Source: Salipiger bermudensis HTCC2601 (GTDB lineage Bacteria > Pseudomonadota > Alphaproteobacteria > Rhodobacterales > Rhodobacteraceae). From it: a stretch of DNA of 64,000 nt. Location: assembly GCF_000153725.1 (NCBI RefSeq), contig NZ_DS022276.1, positions 1,197,990 to 1,261,989 of the forward strand, read 5' to 3'. Positions 17,641-27,154 of the stretch are shown here, piece by piece. A program made the translations under genes and the position numbers. The first letter of the stretch is position 1. Each line of letters starts with the position of its first letter. The notes under the pieces were generated by a model, which searched no databases, was not told where the DNA came from, and was given only the letters and a program-made list of their open reading frames with translations.

Positions 17641-18348
17641 ATGTCCGATCCCCGCACCGATGACCGCCTGATCGTCGCGCTCGATGTGCCGAACGCGCTG
17701 CAGGCGTTGCAACTGACCGATCGCATCGGCGATGCGGTGTCGTTCTACAAGATCGGCCTCGGCATGCTGACGGGCGGCGGGCTGGCGCTCGCCAACGAGC
17801 TCAAGCAGGAACACGGCAAGCGCATCTTCCTCGACATGAAGCTCTTCGACATCGGCCAGACGGTCGAGAACGCGGTGCGCGGGCTGGCCCAGTTCGATCT
17901 CGACTTCCTCACCGTGCATGGCGATCCGCACGTGGTGCGCGCCGCCAAGGAGGGCGCCTCGGGCAAGGGCACCAAGATCCTCGCCGTCACCATCCTGACC
18001 TCGCTCGATCGCGGCGATCTCGATGACGGCATGATGCGGGCCGGCGACATCGCCGAGATGGTGGTCGAGCGCGCCGCCCGCGCACTCGAGGCCGGGGCCG
18101 ACGGCGTCATCGCCTCGCCCAACGAGGCCGCCGCGATCCGCGCCCTGCCGCAAGCCGAGGGCCGGCTGATCGTGACGCCGGGCGTGCGCCCCGCAGGCGC
18201 CGCCGACGATGACCAGAAGCGCATCGCGACCCCCGCCAACGCGATCTCGGCCGGCGCCGACCACATCGTCGTCGGTCGCCCAGTCTGGCGGGCCGACAGC
18301 CCGCGCGACGCGGCGCTGGCGATCCAGAGCGAGCTCGCTGCCCTGTAA
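17641..18348 (+). CDS. pyrF: Orotidine 5'-phosphate decarboxylase
   Basis: Last step of UMP synthesis. The 235-residue TIM-barrel protein has LIVALDVP at the first strand, FYKIGLGM, and the catalytic tetrad segment with Lys-Asp pairs: FLDMKLFDIGQTV (family pattern DxKxxDIPxT). VTPGVRP and HIVVGRPVWRADSP at the phosphate end are also typical. The ATG lies after an ACGGAGG ribosome site. Confidence 0.97.
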   Translation: MSDPRTDDRLIVALDVPNALQALQLTDRIGDAVSFYKIGLGMLTGGGLALANELKQEHGKRIFLDMKLFDIGQTVENAVRGLAQFDLDFLTVHGDPHVVRAAKEGASGKGTKILAVTILTSLDRGDLDDGMMRAGDIAEMVVERAARALEAGADGVIASPNEAAAIRALPQAEGRLIVTPGVRPAGAADDDQKRIATPANAISAGADHIVVGRPVWRADSPRDAALAIQSELAAL

Positions 18349-18392
18349 CGAATGGCAAACGAATGGCGTGCGCCTCTGACGGGGCGCGCCCT

Positions 18393-18659
18393 TCAATCCT
18401 CGTTGATGTCGCGATCCCAGAGCTTGATCTGACCCTTGCGCACGCCCATGACCTGCCGCAGCACCAGCCACGCAATCAGCGAGACCACGGCGAAGATCAG
18501 CAGCAGCCAGACCGAGGCAATCGCATAGCCCGCCAGCAGCCAGAGGCCGACCACGGCGGCCCCGATTGCAAAGCCGAGAAAGATGAAGCCCGGCGCCAGC
18601 ACCTCGAGCACCAGCAACAGCACCGCCGCCGCCATCCAGACCCACCAGAGATAGATCAT
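18393..18659 (-). CDS. NfeD-like short membrane protein
   Basis: An 88-residue protein with two strong hydrophobic regions (about residues 1-45 and 48-68) and a charged C-terminal end. Short NfeD-type proteins are typically paired with an SPFH/stomatin gene, as here: its ATG overlaps the stop of the upstream SPFH gene (ATGA). The soluble OB-fold domain of longer NfeD proteins is essentially absent. The role is probably partner of the SPFH protein in membrane organisation or quality control. Confidence 0.82.
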   Translation of the reverse strand: MIYLWWVWMAAAVLLLVLEVLAPGFIFLGFAIGAAVVGLWLLAGYAIASVWLLLIFAVVSLIAWLVLRQVMGVRKGQIKLWDRDINED

Positions 18660-19555
18660 GCGCGCGTGCCCTTGAGCAGGCCGAAGGCATCGCGGAACAC
18701 GTCGACCGCATCCGCCGGCAGCACGATGGTCTGCTTGCCCTCGCCCTGCCCCAGCGCGGTCAGCGCCTCGACCTGCTTCAGCGCCACCTGGTACTGCGCC
18801 GCCGACAGGCCGTGCTCGGCGATCGCCTGCGCCACCACCTGCGTGGCATAGGCCTCGGCATCGGCGGCGATGCGGCGCGCCTTGGCAACCTGCTCGGCAG
18901 CGTAGAGCTCGGCATCCGCCGACAGCTCGACCGCGCGTTTCTTGCCCTCGGCCTCGGTGACCTGTGCCCGGCGCGCGCGCTCGGCATTGAGCTGTTGCAG
19001 CATGGCGTCACGGGTGGCCTGGTCGAGATTCACGTCGAGGATCTCGGCCCGGGTCACCTCGATGCCCCAGTTGTCGACCGCGTCCTCGACATTGCCCTTG
19101 ATGGTCGAGATCAGCGCCGCCCGGTTCGACTGCACCTCGTCGAGCTCCATCTTGCCGATCTCGGCCCGGACGATCCCGGCCACCGTGGTGGCAATGGCGC
19201 CATCCACGTCGCGGATGCGGTAAACGGTCTTTTCGGGCTCGAGGATGCGGTAGAACACCGAGGTCTCGACCTCCACAAGAACGTTATCGGCCGTGATGGC
19301 ATCCTGGCTGGCGTTGGGCAGCTGGCGCTCGAGGATCGACACCTTGTGGCGCACCCGGTCGAGAAACGGCACAATGATGTTGATGCCCGGCCCGAGCACG
19401 GCACGCAGGCGCCCGAAGCGCTCAACCACGTGTTTTTCCGACTGCGGCACGATGCGCACGCCCAGCAGGACGCAAAGTATGATGAAGCCCGCGAGCAGCA
19501 GCACCACGAGATTGCCGCCGAGCAGGAAATCGAGGAGAAAGTCTTCTACGGTCAT
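18656..19555 (-). CDS. SPFH/Band 7 (stomatin/paraslipin-like) membrane protein
   Basis: A 299-residue protein with one N-terminal membrane anchor (residues about 15-35: NLVVLLLAGFIILCVLLG) followed by the Band 7 domain (VPQSEKHVVERFGRL, GINIIVPFLDRV, ITADNVLVEVETSVFYRI) and an alanine-rich coiled region (EAEGKKRAVELSADAELYAAEQVAKARRIAADAEAY split over residues 201-236). Such proteins form rings at the membrane. The chosen ATG starts the anchor directly; a longer frame upstream would overlap a divergent gene region. Confidence 0.92.
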   Translation of the reverse strand: MTVEDFLLDFLLGGNLVVLLLAGFIILCVLLGVRIVPQSEKHVVERFGRLRAVLGPGINIIVPFLDRVRHKVSILERQLPNASQDAITADNVLVEVETSVFYRILEPEKTVYRIRDVDGAIATTVAGIVRAEIGKMELDEVQSNRAALISTIKGNVEDAVDNWGIEVTRAEILDVNLDQATRDAMLQQLNAERARRAQVTEAEGKKRAVELSADAELYAAEQVAKARRIAADAEAYATQVVAQAIAEHGLSAAQYQVALKQVEALTALGQGEGKQTIVLPADAVDVFRDAFGLLKGTRA

Positions 19556-19676
19556 GGGTTCCGACCTCACGAAATGCCTGCGCACTATGGCGCGCGGGCC
19601 GCCGGGGCGAAAGCCCTTTCGGGAACCGTGCCCCGTGCATCGCGTTTCATTGCCGTAACAGGCAGGAGACACTCCG

Positions 19677-19994
19677 ATGACACAGAGCCAAGCTCAGATC
19701 GGCAATCTGACCTATAATGCCGCCGATGAATGCTACGAGGCGCTGGTGACCTTCCACACAGATGAAGGCCGTATCCGCGTCGCATGTACCCATAGCGCCC
19801 CGCTCGATGCCGATCCGGTCGACGTGGAACGCGCGCTGATTTCCGACGCGCTGATCGGGCAGGACAGCCCAAACCGCTTGCGCGCCCGGCTCAAGCCGCG
19901 CCTCGCGGAGCGCCCACGCCCCGCGCCCGAACCCAAGACCCCGCTGCATGGCGCAGTCGACTGGTTGCGCCGGATCGGTGGACGCGCGGCCTGA
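19677..19994 (+). CDS. Hypothetical protein, 105 residues
   Basis: Not recognised. GGAGA lies seven bases before the ATG. The first 65 residues appear as a compact alpha/beta domain (NLTYNAADECYEALVTFHTDEGRIRVACTH split at residues 10-39), the rest is proline- and arginine-rich with a helical end. No signal peptide. The gene is divergent from the SPFH gene and ends close to the NUDIX gene, which is on the other strand. Confidence 0.65.
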   Translation: MTQSQAQIGNLTYNAADECYEALVTFHTDEGRIRVACTHSAPLDADPVDVERALISDALIGQDSPNRLRARLKPRLAERPRPAPEPKTPLHGAVDWLRRIGGRAA

Positions 19995-19999
19995 GCGGC

Positions 20000-20392
20000 T
20001 CAGCCCCGCTCGGTGAGGTAGGCGTTCAACAACTCCCGGAAGTGTGGAATGCCGTCCTCGCGCGCGACGTATTCTTCGGGCGGCATCATCCACCATTCGT
20101 GCCCCTCGTCGCCAAAGCGCACCTCCGAGACCAGCGCGCCCGGCAAATGCGCCACGAAGAACCAGCTTGCCCCATGCTGGCGTGACCAGACGATCTGATC
20201 TTCGGTCACGTCCAGCCCGACCTCTTCGAAGGTCTCGCGCAGGGCGCACTCTTCCGGCGTTTCGTCGCCCTCGCGACCACCGCCCGGGAAGTCGAGATAA
20301 CCCGGCCACGGGATCTCGGGCTTTTCATCGCGCCGGATCACCAGCAGCTCCTCGCCGAGGAACAGCATCAGTTTCGCACCTGCAAAGCTCAC
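20000..20392 (-). CDS. NUDIX hydrolase
   Basis: A 130-residue nucleoside-diphosphate-X hydrolase. The Nudix box is complete: GGREGDETPEECALRETFEE followed by VGL fits GX5EX7REUXEEXGU. The substrate cannot be read; small size suggests a nucleotide or sanitising role. A GTG start at 20392 is chosen because the fold begins there (FAGAKLMLFLGEELLVIRRD). A longer reading to an ATG at 20463 would overlap the divergent polymerase gene start. Confidence 0.88.
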   Translation of the reverse strand: MSFAGAKLMLFLGEELLVIRRDEKPEIPWPGYLDFPGGGREGDETPEECALRETFEEVGLDVTEDQIVWSRQHGASWFFVAHLPGALVSEVRFGDEGHEWWMMPPEEYVAREDGIPHFRELLNAYLTERG

Positions 20393-20459
20393 GCGATGGC
20401 CCCCGCGATGGTTACGTCCTATAGTCCCCAGATAACCACTCGGCTGCGATTGACCACCC

Positions 20460-21713
20460 ATGCCTGCGCTTTGTCGTGACTGTCTCACGGAATTCGAGAG
20501 CGGCCCCCGCTGCCCCGCCTGCGGGCGGCCGAGGGTCGTGCGCCATGACGAACTGCGCAGCCTCTCGATCGCGCACATGGATTGCGACGCCTTCTATGCC
20601 AGCGTCGAGAAACGCGAAAACCCCGAGCTTGCCGACAAGCCGGTGATCATCGGCGGCGGCAAGCGTGGCGTCGTCTCGACCGCCTGCTACGTCGCCCGCA
20701 TCCGAGGCGTGCGGTCGGCCATGCCGATGTTCAAGGCGCTCGATCTCTGCCCCGACGCGGTGGTGCTGAAGCCGCGCATGGCTCTTTATGCCGAAGTCTC
20801 GCGTCAGATCCGCGGCTTCATGGAAGAGCTGACCCCGGCGATCGAGCCGCTGTCGCTCGACGAGGCGTTTCTCGATCTGACCGGCACCGAGCGCCTGCAT
20901 GGCGCGCCGCCGGCGGTGATGCTGGCGCGGCTGGTGAAACGGATGAAGGACGAGCTGGGCGTGACCGGCTCTGTCGGGCTGAGCCACAACAAGTTTCTCG
21001 CCAAGATCGCCTCGGATCTCGACAAGCCGCATGGTTTCTCGGTGATCGGCAAGGCTGAAACGCAGGCGTTTCTCCGGCCAAGGCCGGTGCGGATGATCTG
21101 GGGCGTCGGACAGGCCGGTCAGGACGCGCTGGAGCGCTCGGGCATCCGCACCTTCGAGGACCTGCTGCGCTGGGATCGCGAGGGGCTGATGGTGCGCTTC
21201 GGCAGCATGGGCGAGCGGCTCTGGCATCTCGCGCGCGGCGAGGATCATCGCCGCGTCACCCGCAACGCGCCGGTGAAGTCGATCTCGAACGAGACCACGT
21301 TTCACGAGAACACCAAGGACCCGGACATTCTCGACGGCCACCTCTGGCGCATGAGCGAGAAGGTCGCCGACCGCGCCAAGGCGAAGGGTCTGGCGGGGCG
21401 CGTGGTGGTGCTGAAGGTGAAGCGGGCGGATTTCAAGCTGATCACCCGGCGCCACGCGCTTGGCGATGCCACGCAGATGGCCGACCGCATCTACCGCACT
21501 GCGCGCGCCATGTTCGACCAGCTTGGCGCGGGCGTGTCCTATCGCCTGCTCGGCACCGGCATTTCAGAGCTGGTGCCGGCGGAGCAGGCCGACCGGCTGG
21601 GCGACCTGCTCGACCCGCAGGCCGAGAAGCGCGCCAGCGCCGAGCGCGCAACGGATGCGATCCGCGCGCGCTTTGGCAACGAGGCGATCGTGAAGGGGCG
21701 CTCGCTGCGCTGA
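20460..21713 (+). CDS. dinB: DNA polymerase IV with N-terminal zinc ribbon
   Basis: Y-family translesion polymerase of 417 residues. Catalytic sequences are present: IAHMDCDAFYASVE (Asp41, Asp43) and SLDEAFLDLTG. The RecA-like order of palm, fingers (VSTACYVARIRGVRSAMP), thumb with helix-hairpin (VRMIWGVGQAGQDALERSGI) and little finger is normal. Unusual is an extra N-terminus: Cys5-x2-Cys8 and Cys18-x2-Cys21 make a four-cysteine zinc-ribbon motif before the polymerase core. The start is fixed because the cysteines lie directly after it. No clear alphaproteobacterial LexA box (GAAC-N7-GAAC) was seen in the short upstream gap. Confidence 0.93.
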   Translation: MPALCRDCLTEFESGPRCPACGRPRVVRHDELRSLSIAHMDCDAFYASVEKRENPELADKPVIIGGGKRGVVSTACYVARIRGVRSAMPMFKALDLCPDAVVLKPRMALYAEVSRQIRGFMEELTPAIEPLSLDEAFLDLTGTERLHGAPPAVMLARLVKRMKDELGVTGSVGLSHNKFLAKIASDLDKPHGFSVIGKAETQAFLRPRPVRMIWGVGQAGQDALERSGIRTFEDLLRWDREGLMVRFGSMGERLWHLARGEDHRRVTRNAPVKSISNETTFHENTKDPDILDGHLWRMSEKVADRAKAKGLAGRVVVLKVKRADFKLITRRHALGDATQMADRIYRTARAMFDQLGAGVSYRLLGTGISELVPAEQADRLGDLLDPQAEKRASAERATDAIRARFGNEAIVKGRSLR

Positions 21714-21724
21714 CGGATCGAACC

Positions 21725-22054
21725 TCAGGCGCCGCGGCGCATCAGCTCGTCTTCCTCGTCCTGGGCGTCAAAGCCCAGCGCCTCGAGCCCGGCCTCGAGA
21801 TGGTCGGCCACGTGTGGCGTGCCGATCAGGTAATCGGCGGTCGGTGTGCTGGCCTCGGCCATCGCCGTTCCATAGGCCTCAGCCCATTCATCGGCGTCAA
21901 ACGCATCGCGACCGATCCACATGATCGCGACCAGCGCGGCCTGTTCTTCCTCGGTCATCTGCTCGATGACGCCGCGCATCTCACCCTCGCCGCGATCCAT
22001 CTCGCGGGCCAGAAGGATGACATGGGCGACCTTCCTGACACTGATCTCTTCCAT
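21725..22054 (-). CDS. DUF3775 family protein
   Basis: A 109-residue acidic helical protein beginning MEEISVRKVAHVILLAREMD with a central EEQAALVAIMWIGRDAF stretch, characteristic of the DUF3775 family found in alphaproteobacteria. Function unknown. GGAGA lies before the ATG, and upstream reading in the same frame has no support. It is convergent with dinB. Confidence 0.8.
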   Translation of the reverse strand: MEEISVRKVAHVILLAREMDRGEGEMRGVIEQMTEEEQAALVAIMWIGRDAFDADEWAEAYGTAMAEASTPTADYLIGTPHVADHLEAGLEALGFDAQDEEDELMRRGA

Positions 22055-22202
22055 TTCCCCGTCTCCTTTCTCTGGCAGACAGACTGGGGCAAAGCCCCGC
22101 CCCCGTCCTTGATCCTGCGCAAGGTTACGAGAGCCGCACGCATCTGGCAAAGACTGTCGATGGGGGGACCGGCAATCCCATTGCCCGTGGGAGAGCGCCG
22201 GG

Positions 22203-23336
22203 TCAGGAGTTCTGTGGCATCGGCACGATCTTCTCGCCGCGCCCGTCCTCGAAATCGAAATTGTCGAGGCGCCGCGCCCGCTGGCCGGCCTTGTCGGCAC
22301 TGATGCGGATCTCGGCCACGTCGCGGGCCGCCTGCGAGAAGTGCCGGTCGAGATTCTCGACCCTTGTGCCGAGCCGTTCGACATCAGCATTGAGCAGCGC
22401 GAGCTCGCGCCGGATCGCCCCGGCTTGCTCACGCATCCGGGCATCCTTGAGCACCGCCCGAAGGGTGTTGAGCGTTGCCATGCAGGTCGTTGGCGAGACG
22501 ATCCAGACCCGCAGGTTGAACCCCTCGCGCACCACCTCGGGGAAATGCGCGTGCAGCTCGGCATAGACCGCCTCGGAGGGCAGGAACATCAGCGCCGAAT
22601 CCGCCGTCTCGCCCTCGATGATGTAGCGTCCGGCGATGTCGCGCAGGTGCTTGCGCACCGCGAGGCGGAAGGCCTGCGCGGCGCGGGTGCGGCTGTCGCC
22701 CTTCTCGGCGCGCTGCAGCTGCTCGTAGGATTCGAGCGGGAACTTGGCGTCGATGACGATCGGCCCGGGCGGCTCGGGCATGTTGATCAGGCAATCTGCC
22801 CGGCGCCCGTTCGAGAGCGTGGCCTGCAGCGTGTAGCTGTCGGTCGGCAGCGCCTTCGAGACGATGTCGTTGAGCTGGATCTCGCCAAAGGCGCCGCGGG
22901 TCTGCTTGTTCGACAGGATGTCCTGCAGCGACAGCACGTCGCCCGAGAGCCGGGTGATGTTTTCCTGCGCCCGGTCGATGACCTTGAGCCGCTCCTGCAA
23001 CTCGCCGAGGCTGTGGGCGGTGCGCCGCGCGGTGCCGTGCAGGCTCTCGGACATGTGGCCCTGTACCTCCGCGAGCCGGCGCTCGACCAGCTCGAGCATC
23101 GCGGTCTGGCTCTGCAGCTGCGCCTCGGTGACATGGTGCAGCCCGCCGGCGAGCCGCTCCTGCCCCTCGCCCAGCGCCTGCACCCGCTGGCCAAGCTGGG
23201 ACAGCGGGTGCGCCAGCCTCGCGGCGCGGTTGGCGGCGCGGATCACCACGACGATCATCACCAGAAACAGCAGCGCCACCGCGGCGGCGGCCCAGAGCCG
23301 CGGATCCTCGAGCATCAGGGAAAGCGGGTCGGTCAT
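22203..23336 (-). CDS. rmuC: DNA recombination protein RmuC homologue
   Basis: A 377-residue member of the RmuC (DUF195) family, membrane-anchored nuclease-fold proteins that limit inversions at short repeats. It has an N-terminal transmembrane segment (residues about 15-37), a coiled-coil region (about 45-135) and the nuclease-like core containing [25 protein letters not shown] and [10 protein letters not shown]. The ATG overlaps the mutL stop (ATGA). Coupling to mutL joins two genome-stability genes in one message. Confidence 0.9.
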   Translation of the reverse strand: MTDPLSLMLEDPRLWAAAAVALLFLVMIVVVIRAANRAARLAHPLSQLGQRVQALGEGQERLAGGLHHVTEAQLQSQTAMLELVERRLAEVQGHMSESLHGTARRTAHSLGELQERLKVIDRAQENITRLSGDVLSLQDILSNKQTRGAFGEIQLNDIVSKALPTDSYTLQATLSNGRRADCLINMPEPPGPIVIDAKFPLESYEQLQRAEKGDSRTRAAQAFRLAVRKHLRDIAGRYIIEGETADSALMFLPSEAVYAELHAHFPEVVREGFNLRVWIVSPTTCMATLNTLRAVLKDARMREQAGAIRRELALLNADVERLGTRVENLDRHFSQAARDVAEIRISADKAGQRARRLDNFDFEDGRGEKIVPMPQNS

Positions 23337-25219
23337 GTGCGCCCGAACAGCCGCTCGATATCCGACAGCTTCAGCTCCACATATGTGGGTCGACCATGGT
23401 TGCACTGGCCCGAATGCGGCGTCGCCTCCATCTCGCGCAGCAGCGCATTCATCTCCTCGGCGCGCATCCGGCGGCCCGAGCGGATCGAGCCGTGGCAGGC
23501 GACGCGGCTGAGGATGGCCTCGATCTTCTCCTGCACCAACTGGCTGGAGCCGAAATCGGCGATCTCGTCGAGGATGTCGGTGAGCAGCGCCTTGGCGTTG
23601 ACCTCGCCAAGGATCGCCGGGGTCTCACGCACCGCGACGGCACTGCCGCCGAAGGCCTCGATGGTCAGCCCCATGCGCGACAGATCATCGGCGATGGAGA
23701 GAAGACGCGAGAGATCGTCGGCGGAAAGCTCGACGATCTCGGGGATCAGCAGCGCCTGCGCGGCAACGCCACGCTCGGCCATCTGGTGCTTGAGCTTTTC
23801 ATAGACCAGCCGCTCATGCGCTGCGTGCTGGTCGACGATGACGATGCCGTCGCCGGTCTGGGCGATGATGTAATTCTCGTGCACCTGCCCGCGCGCGGCA
23901 CCGAGCGGCAGCGTCTCGTCGGATCCTTGCGGGCTTTCCTCGACCGGATCGACCCGGCCCGAGAAGCTGCCGGCGAACTCGGCAAAGCCAGTCTCGGCGG
24001 GGCGCGGCGCTTGGGCCTCAAAAGGCTGGTAGGGCTCCGCCGGCGTCATCGGCGCCTGCGCCCGGTAGGCAGAGCTCAGCGCACCCTGCGAGGGGCGATC
24101 CATCTGGTAGACCCGCGGCGGACCCGACGGCTCGGGCCGCATCGCGCCCAGCGTCGCCCCGGCCACGGTGGTCGAGGCGCGGTGCCCGGCTTCGGCCAGC
24201 GCATGACGCAGCGCCGAGACGATCAGCCCGCGCACCAGCCCCGGCTCGCGGAAGCGGACCTCGGATTTCGCCGGGTGCACGTTCACGTCAACCTTGTGCG
24301 GATCGCAATCGACAAACAACGCCACCGCCGGGTGCCGCTCGCGGCTGAGGTAGTCGGCATAGGCCCCGCGCAGGGCGCCGAGCAGCAGCCTGTCCTGCAC
24401 CGGGCGGCCGTTGACGAAGAGATGCTGCGCCACCGAGGAGCCGCGCGAATAGGTCGGCAGCGCCGCGAGCCCGGTGAGGCGAAAGCCCTCGCGCTCGGCA
24501 TCGATGTTGAGCGCGTTGTCGGTGAACTCTGCCCCCATGACCTGCGCCAGCCGCCCGCGCAGCGCATCGAACAGATCGCCCGAGCACGGATCGGCGCGGA
24601 AGGTGGTGCGGTCCTTGCCCTCGCTCACGTCGCGCAGGGTGAAGCCCACCGAGGGCTCGGCCATGGCGAGGCGCTTGATGACCTCGGAGATCGCCTGCAT
24701 CTCGGCCCGGTCCGAGCGCAGGAACTTGAGCCGCGCGGGCGTGGCAAAGAACAGGTCGCGCAGGGTCACGACGGTACCGCCGTTGAGCGCGCAGGGCTTC
24801 ACCGCCGCCATCTGGCCGCCGGCGACGGCGATCTCGGCCGCCTCCTCGCCGCTGGCGCGGCTCTGGATGGTCAGCCGCCCGACCGCGCCCAGCGAGGGCA
24901 GGGCCTCGCCGCGGAAGCCGAAGCTGTGGATGTTGAGCAGGTCGGAGCCGTCGATCTTCGAGGTGGCGTGGCGCGACAGCGCCAGCGGCAGCTCGTCGGC
25001 GCTCATGCCGCAGCCATCGTCGGTGACCCGGATCAGCGTCTTGCCACCATCGGCCAACTCGATGGTGACGCGGCGCGCCCCGGCGTCGATGGCATTCTCG
25101 ACCAGTTCCTTGACCGCCGAGGCGGGGCGTTCGACGACCTCGCCAGCCGCGATCCGGTTGATGGCGGAATCGTCGAGTTGTCGGATGATCGGGCGCATAT
25201 TGGGGCTGAACGTGTTCAT
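23333..25219 (-). CDS. mutL: DNA mismatch repair protein MutL
   Basis: A 628-residue MutL. The GHKL ATPase part has [20 protein letters not shown] (catalytic Glu), DDGCGM and GFRGEALPS. After a proline-rich linker (about 340-430) the C-terminal dimerisation domain carries [12 protein letters not shown], which fits the endonuclease metal motif DQHA(x)2E(x)4E. So this MutL probably nicks DNA, as expected in a bacterium without the E. coli MutH system. ATG at 25219 is taken; one at 25198 is a possible alternative. Confidence 0.96.
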   Translation of the reverse strand: MNTFSPNMRPIIRQLDDSAINRIAAGEVVERPASAVKELVENAIDAGARRVTIELADGGKTLIRVTDDGCGMSADELPLALSRHATSKIDGSDLLNIHSFGFRGEALPSLGAVGRLTIQSRASGEEAAEIAVAGGQMAAVKPCALNGGTVVTLRDLFFATPARLKFLRSDRAEMQAISEVIKRLAMAEPSVGFTLRDVSEGKDRTTFRADPCSGDLFDALRGRLAQVMGAEFTDNALNIDAEREGFRLTGLAALPTYSRGSSVAQHLFVNGRPVQDRLLLGALRGAYADYLSRERHPAVALFVDCDPHKVDVNVHPAKSEVRFREPGLVRGLIVSALRHALAEAGHRASTTVAGATLGAMRPEPSGPPRVYQMDRPSQGALSSAYRAQAPMTPAEPYQPFEAQAPRPAETGFAEFAGSFSGRVDPVEESPQGSDETLPLGAARGQVHENYIIAQTGDGIVIVDQHAAHERLVYEKLKHQMAERGVAAQALLIPEIVELSADDLSRLLSIADDLSRMGLTIEAFGGSAVAVRETPAILGEVNAKALLTDILDEIADFGSSQLVQEKIEAILSRVACHGSIRSGRRMRAEEMNALLREMEATPHSGQCNHGRPTYVELKLSDIERLFGRT

Positions 25220-25455
25220 TCTACCAAACCTAGCAGGCACACCGCGATTCTGAAACGGGAAAGGCCAGACCTATCGGGTTTCGCCACCACATGGAACCAA
25301 AGTCCTAATTGGCGAGTTTGAGACATATTATTACCCTGAGCGCCGAACCTTTTTCATTTCGTTGCGCACTTACTGACAGCGACGTTCAGCCCGATGCGAG
25401 GGCCTCGGCGCCAAAAACCCGGTAGAGACCCGCGACCAGACCAAGGAAAAACGCC

Positions 25456-25563
25456 ATGCCCGTGAATCGCTTCACCTACGAGACCATCGCCAAGATCTAC
25501 GGCGAGAGCTTTGCCAGCCTCTGGTTCCGCCCCGTCTCGGCGGTGTTCAAGGAAACCAACTGA
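25456..25563 (+). CDS. Small protein, 35 residues
   Basis: A short reading frame with AAGGA placed eight bases before ATG. It encodes 35 residues beginning MPVNRFTYETIAKIYGESFA and ending in SAVFKETN. It has an aromatic, amphipathic look (Tyr, Phe, Trp at regular spacing) but no clear membrane span. It lies alone in the gap between mutL and the ornithine cyclodeaminase gene. Not recognised by name; small conserved proteins of this size are easily missed in annotation. Confidence 0.55.
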   Translation: MPVNRFTYETIAKIYGESFASLWFRPVSAVFKETN

Positions 25564-25621
25564 GCCTCAGCCGCATGCGAGAGGCCGAGGCCCGCTCCGC
25601 GGACCCCGAGAGCCCCGGGCG

Positions 25622-26533
25622 CTACGTCGCCAGCCAGCGCGCGTGCACGTAGCGGCTTGTCATCAGGTCGAGATGCGCCCCGCCGCCGTTCTTGAAGAGC
25701 GTGATCTCATCGTCGCTCTCGCGCCGCATCGCGTCCATCGCATAATAATCCGCCAACACCTGCTCGCGGCGGATCGCGCCGCTCTCGAGCGGGATCTTCA
25801 GCTCGCCGATGTGACCGAACGTAGTGTCGCGGCTGTCGACGAAGACCCGCGCGCGCTGCAGCGCCGCGTCATCGGCCTCGCGCATGTCGGGTCGATAGGC
25901 CCCGATCAGGTCGAGATGCTGGCCCGGCTGCAGCCAGTCGCCCCGGATCAGCGGTTCGGTCGACATGGTGGCAGAGGTGACGATATCGGCCTCGCCCACC
26001 GCCGTCTCGAGGTCGCGCGCCACGCCGATGCCAAGCTCCTCGGCCATCGCTTCGGCCTTGGCGATCGTCCGGTTCCAGACCTTGAACCTGGCCCCAGGGA
26101 AGCCCGCGCTATAGGCCTCGAACAGCGAGTGCCCGACATGGCCGGCGCCGACGATCAGGATCTCCTTCGAGTCGGGCCGCGCCAGCCGCAACGCGCCCAA
26201 GAGGCTGTCGCCGGCGGTCTTCCACTTGGTGATCAGGTGAAAATCCACCACCGCCTCGAGCAGTCCGGTGTCGTCGGCATAGAGCGATACCCCGCCATTG
26301 ACCGCGCCAAGGCCCCGCGTCTGGTTCCCGGGAAAGATCGTGGCGGATTTCACCGCCAGCCCCAACCCGTCGATCCAGGCCGCCCGGTTCAGGAGCGTGT
26401 CGTCACCGCGATAGAGGAAGCTGTCGGCGATCTCGGCCTTGGGGCGCTGGTGGCCCTCGACAAAGGCGTCGGTCAGGCCAAGCCAGTCGAGCTTGGCCTC
26501 GGCCTCGTAGGGGATGAATGCGGGGGTGGTCAT
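25622..26533 (-). CDS. Ornithine cyclodeaminase / mu-crystallin family protein
   Basis: A 303-residue NAD(P)-dependent enzyme of the OCD/mu-crystallin family. The Rossmann motif is IVGAGHVGHSLFEAY (127-141), and the substrate side has AVKSATIFPGN and AVNGGVSLYADDTGLLEAVVD. Members act as ornithine cyclodeaminase, or as ketimine or pyrroline-2-carboxylate reductase, and the exact substrate cannot be told. The ATG overlaps the stop of the HAD gene (ATGA). Confidence 0.88.
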   Translation of the reverse strand: MTTPAFIPYEAEAKLDWLGLTDAFVEGHQRPKAEIADSFLYRGDDTLLNRAAWIDGLGLAVKSATIFPGNQTRGLGAVNGGVSLYADDTGLLEAVVDFHLITKWKTAGDSLLGALRLARPDSKEILIVGAGHVGHSLFEAYSAGFPGARFKVWNRTIAKAEAMAEELGIGVARDLETAVGEADIVTSATMSTEPLIRGDWLQPGQHLDLIGAYRPDMREADDAALQRARVFVDSRDTTFGHIGELKIPLESGAIRREQVLADYYAMDAMRRESDDEITLFKNGGGAHLDLMTSRYVHARWLAT

Positions 26534-27150
26534 GTGTCGTCTCCTTCGCTCAGCAGCCCGTGCGCGCGCAGGCACGCGGCCCAGCCCTCGGGCCCCTCGA
26601 AAAGATGCGTCTGCCAGCCGCGCGCGGCGGCGGCGGCGATGTTGTCCGCACGGTCGTCGGTGAAGAGCAGCGTCTCGGGGGCCAGCCCGCAATCCGCCTC
26701 GACCATCTCGTAAATCCGCGGGTCGGGCTTGGTCACCCCCATGAGACCCGACACGTAGCGCCGGTCGAAGTCCTTCAGCACCGGGTAGGCCGCCTCGGCC
26801 AGCGCCATGGTGGCCTCGCCGATATTGCTCAGCGCAAAGACCGGAACACCATTGCGGCGCAACTCCCGCAGCGTCTCGCCGCTCTCGGGGATCTCCGGCG
26901 CGGCCAGTTCCGGCCAGCGGTCGTGCCAGTGGCGGATCTGCTCGGCCCATCGGGGATGGGCTGCGGCAGTGTCGTAGACCACGGCGCGGAAGTCCTCGCC
27001 CGCGTCGATACGTTCGTTCATGCCATGCAGGTCGACCTCGGCGAACATCTCGCGCCGCCGCGCCTCGCCGATCAGGGCGTCGTAATAGAGCTCGGGCTGC
27101 CAGCGCAACAGCACGTTGCCGATATCGAAGATCACCGCCTGGATCGCCAT
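26530..27150 (-). CDS. HAD-superfamily hydrolase
   Basis: A 206-residue haloacid-dehalogenase-type phosphatase. Motif I is VIFDIGNVLL (Asp9), motif II ALSNIGE, motif III Lys in GVTKPDPRIY and motif IV FTDDRADNI. The FDxGNVL form is that of YihX-like sugar-phosphate phosphatases and is normal for the subfamily. It is part of a four-gene leftward chain (AEC transporter, UPF0178, HAD, OCD). Confidence 0.9.
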   Translation of the reverse strand: MAIQAVIFDIGNVLLRWQPELYYDALIGEARRREMFAEVDLHGMNERIDAGEDFRAVVYDTAAAHPRWAEQIRHWHDRWPELAAPEIPESGETLRELRRNGVPVFALSNIGEATMALAEAAYPVLKDFDRRYVSGLMGVTKPDPRIYEMVEADCGLAPETLLFTDDRADNIAAAAARGWQTHLFEGPEGWAACLRAHGLLSEGDDT

Positions 27151-27154
27151 GGGC

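Noticed and set aside
20393-20459. LexA operator between NUDIX gene and dinB
   Set aside because: No GAAC-N7-GAAC or GTTC-type element seen in the gap.
26530-27150. HAD protein with Gly in place of the second motif I aspartate
   Set aside because: FDxGNVL is the normal form of YihX-like HAD phosphatases, so not a lost catalytic residue.
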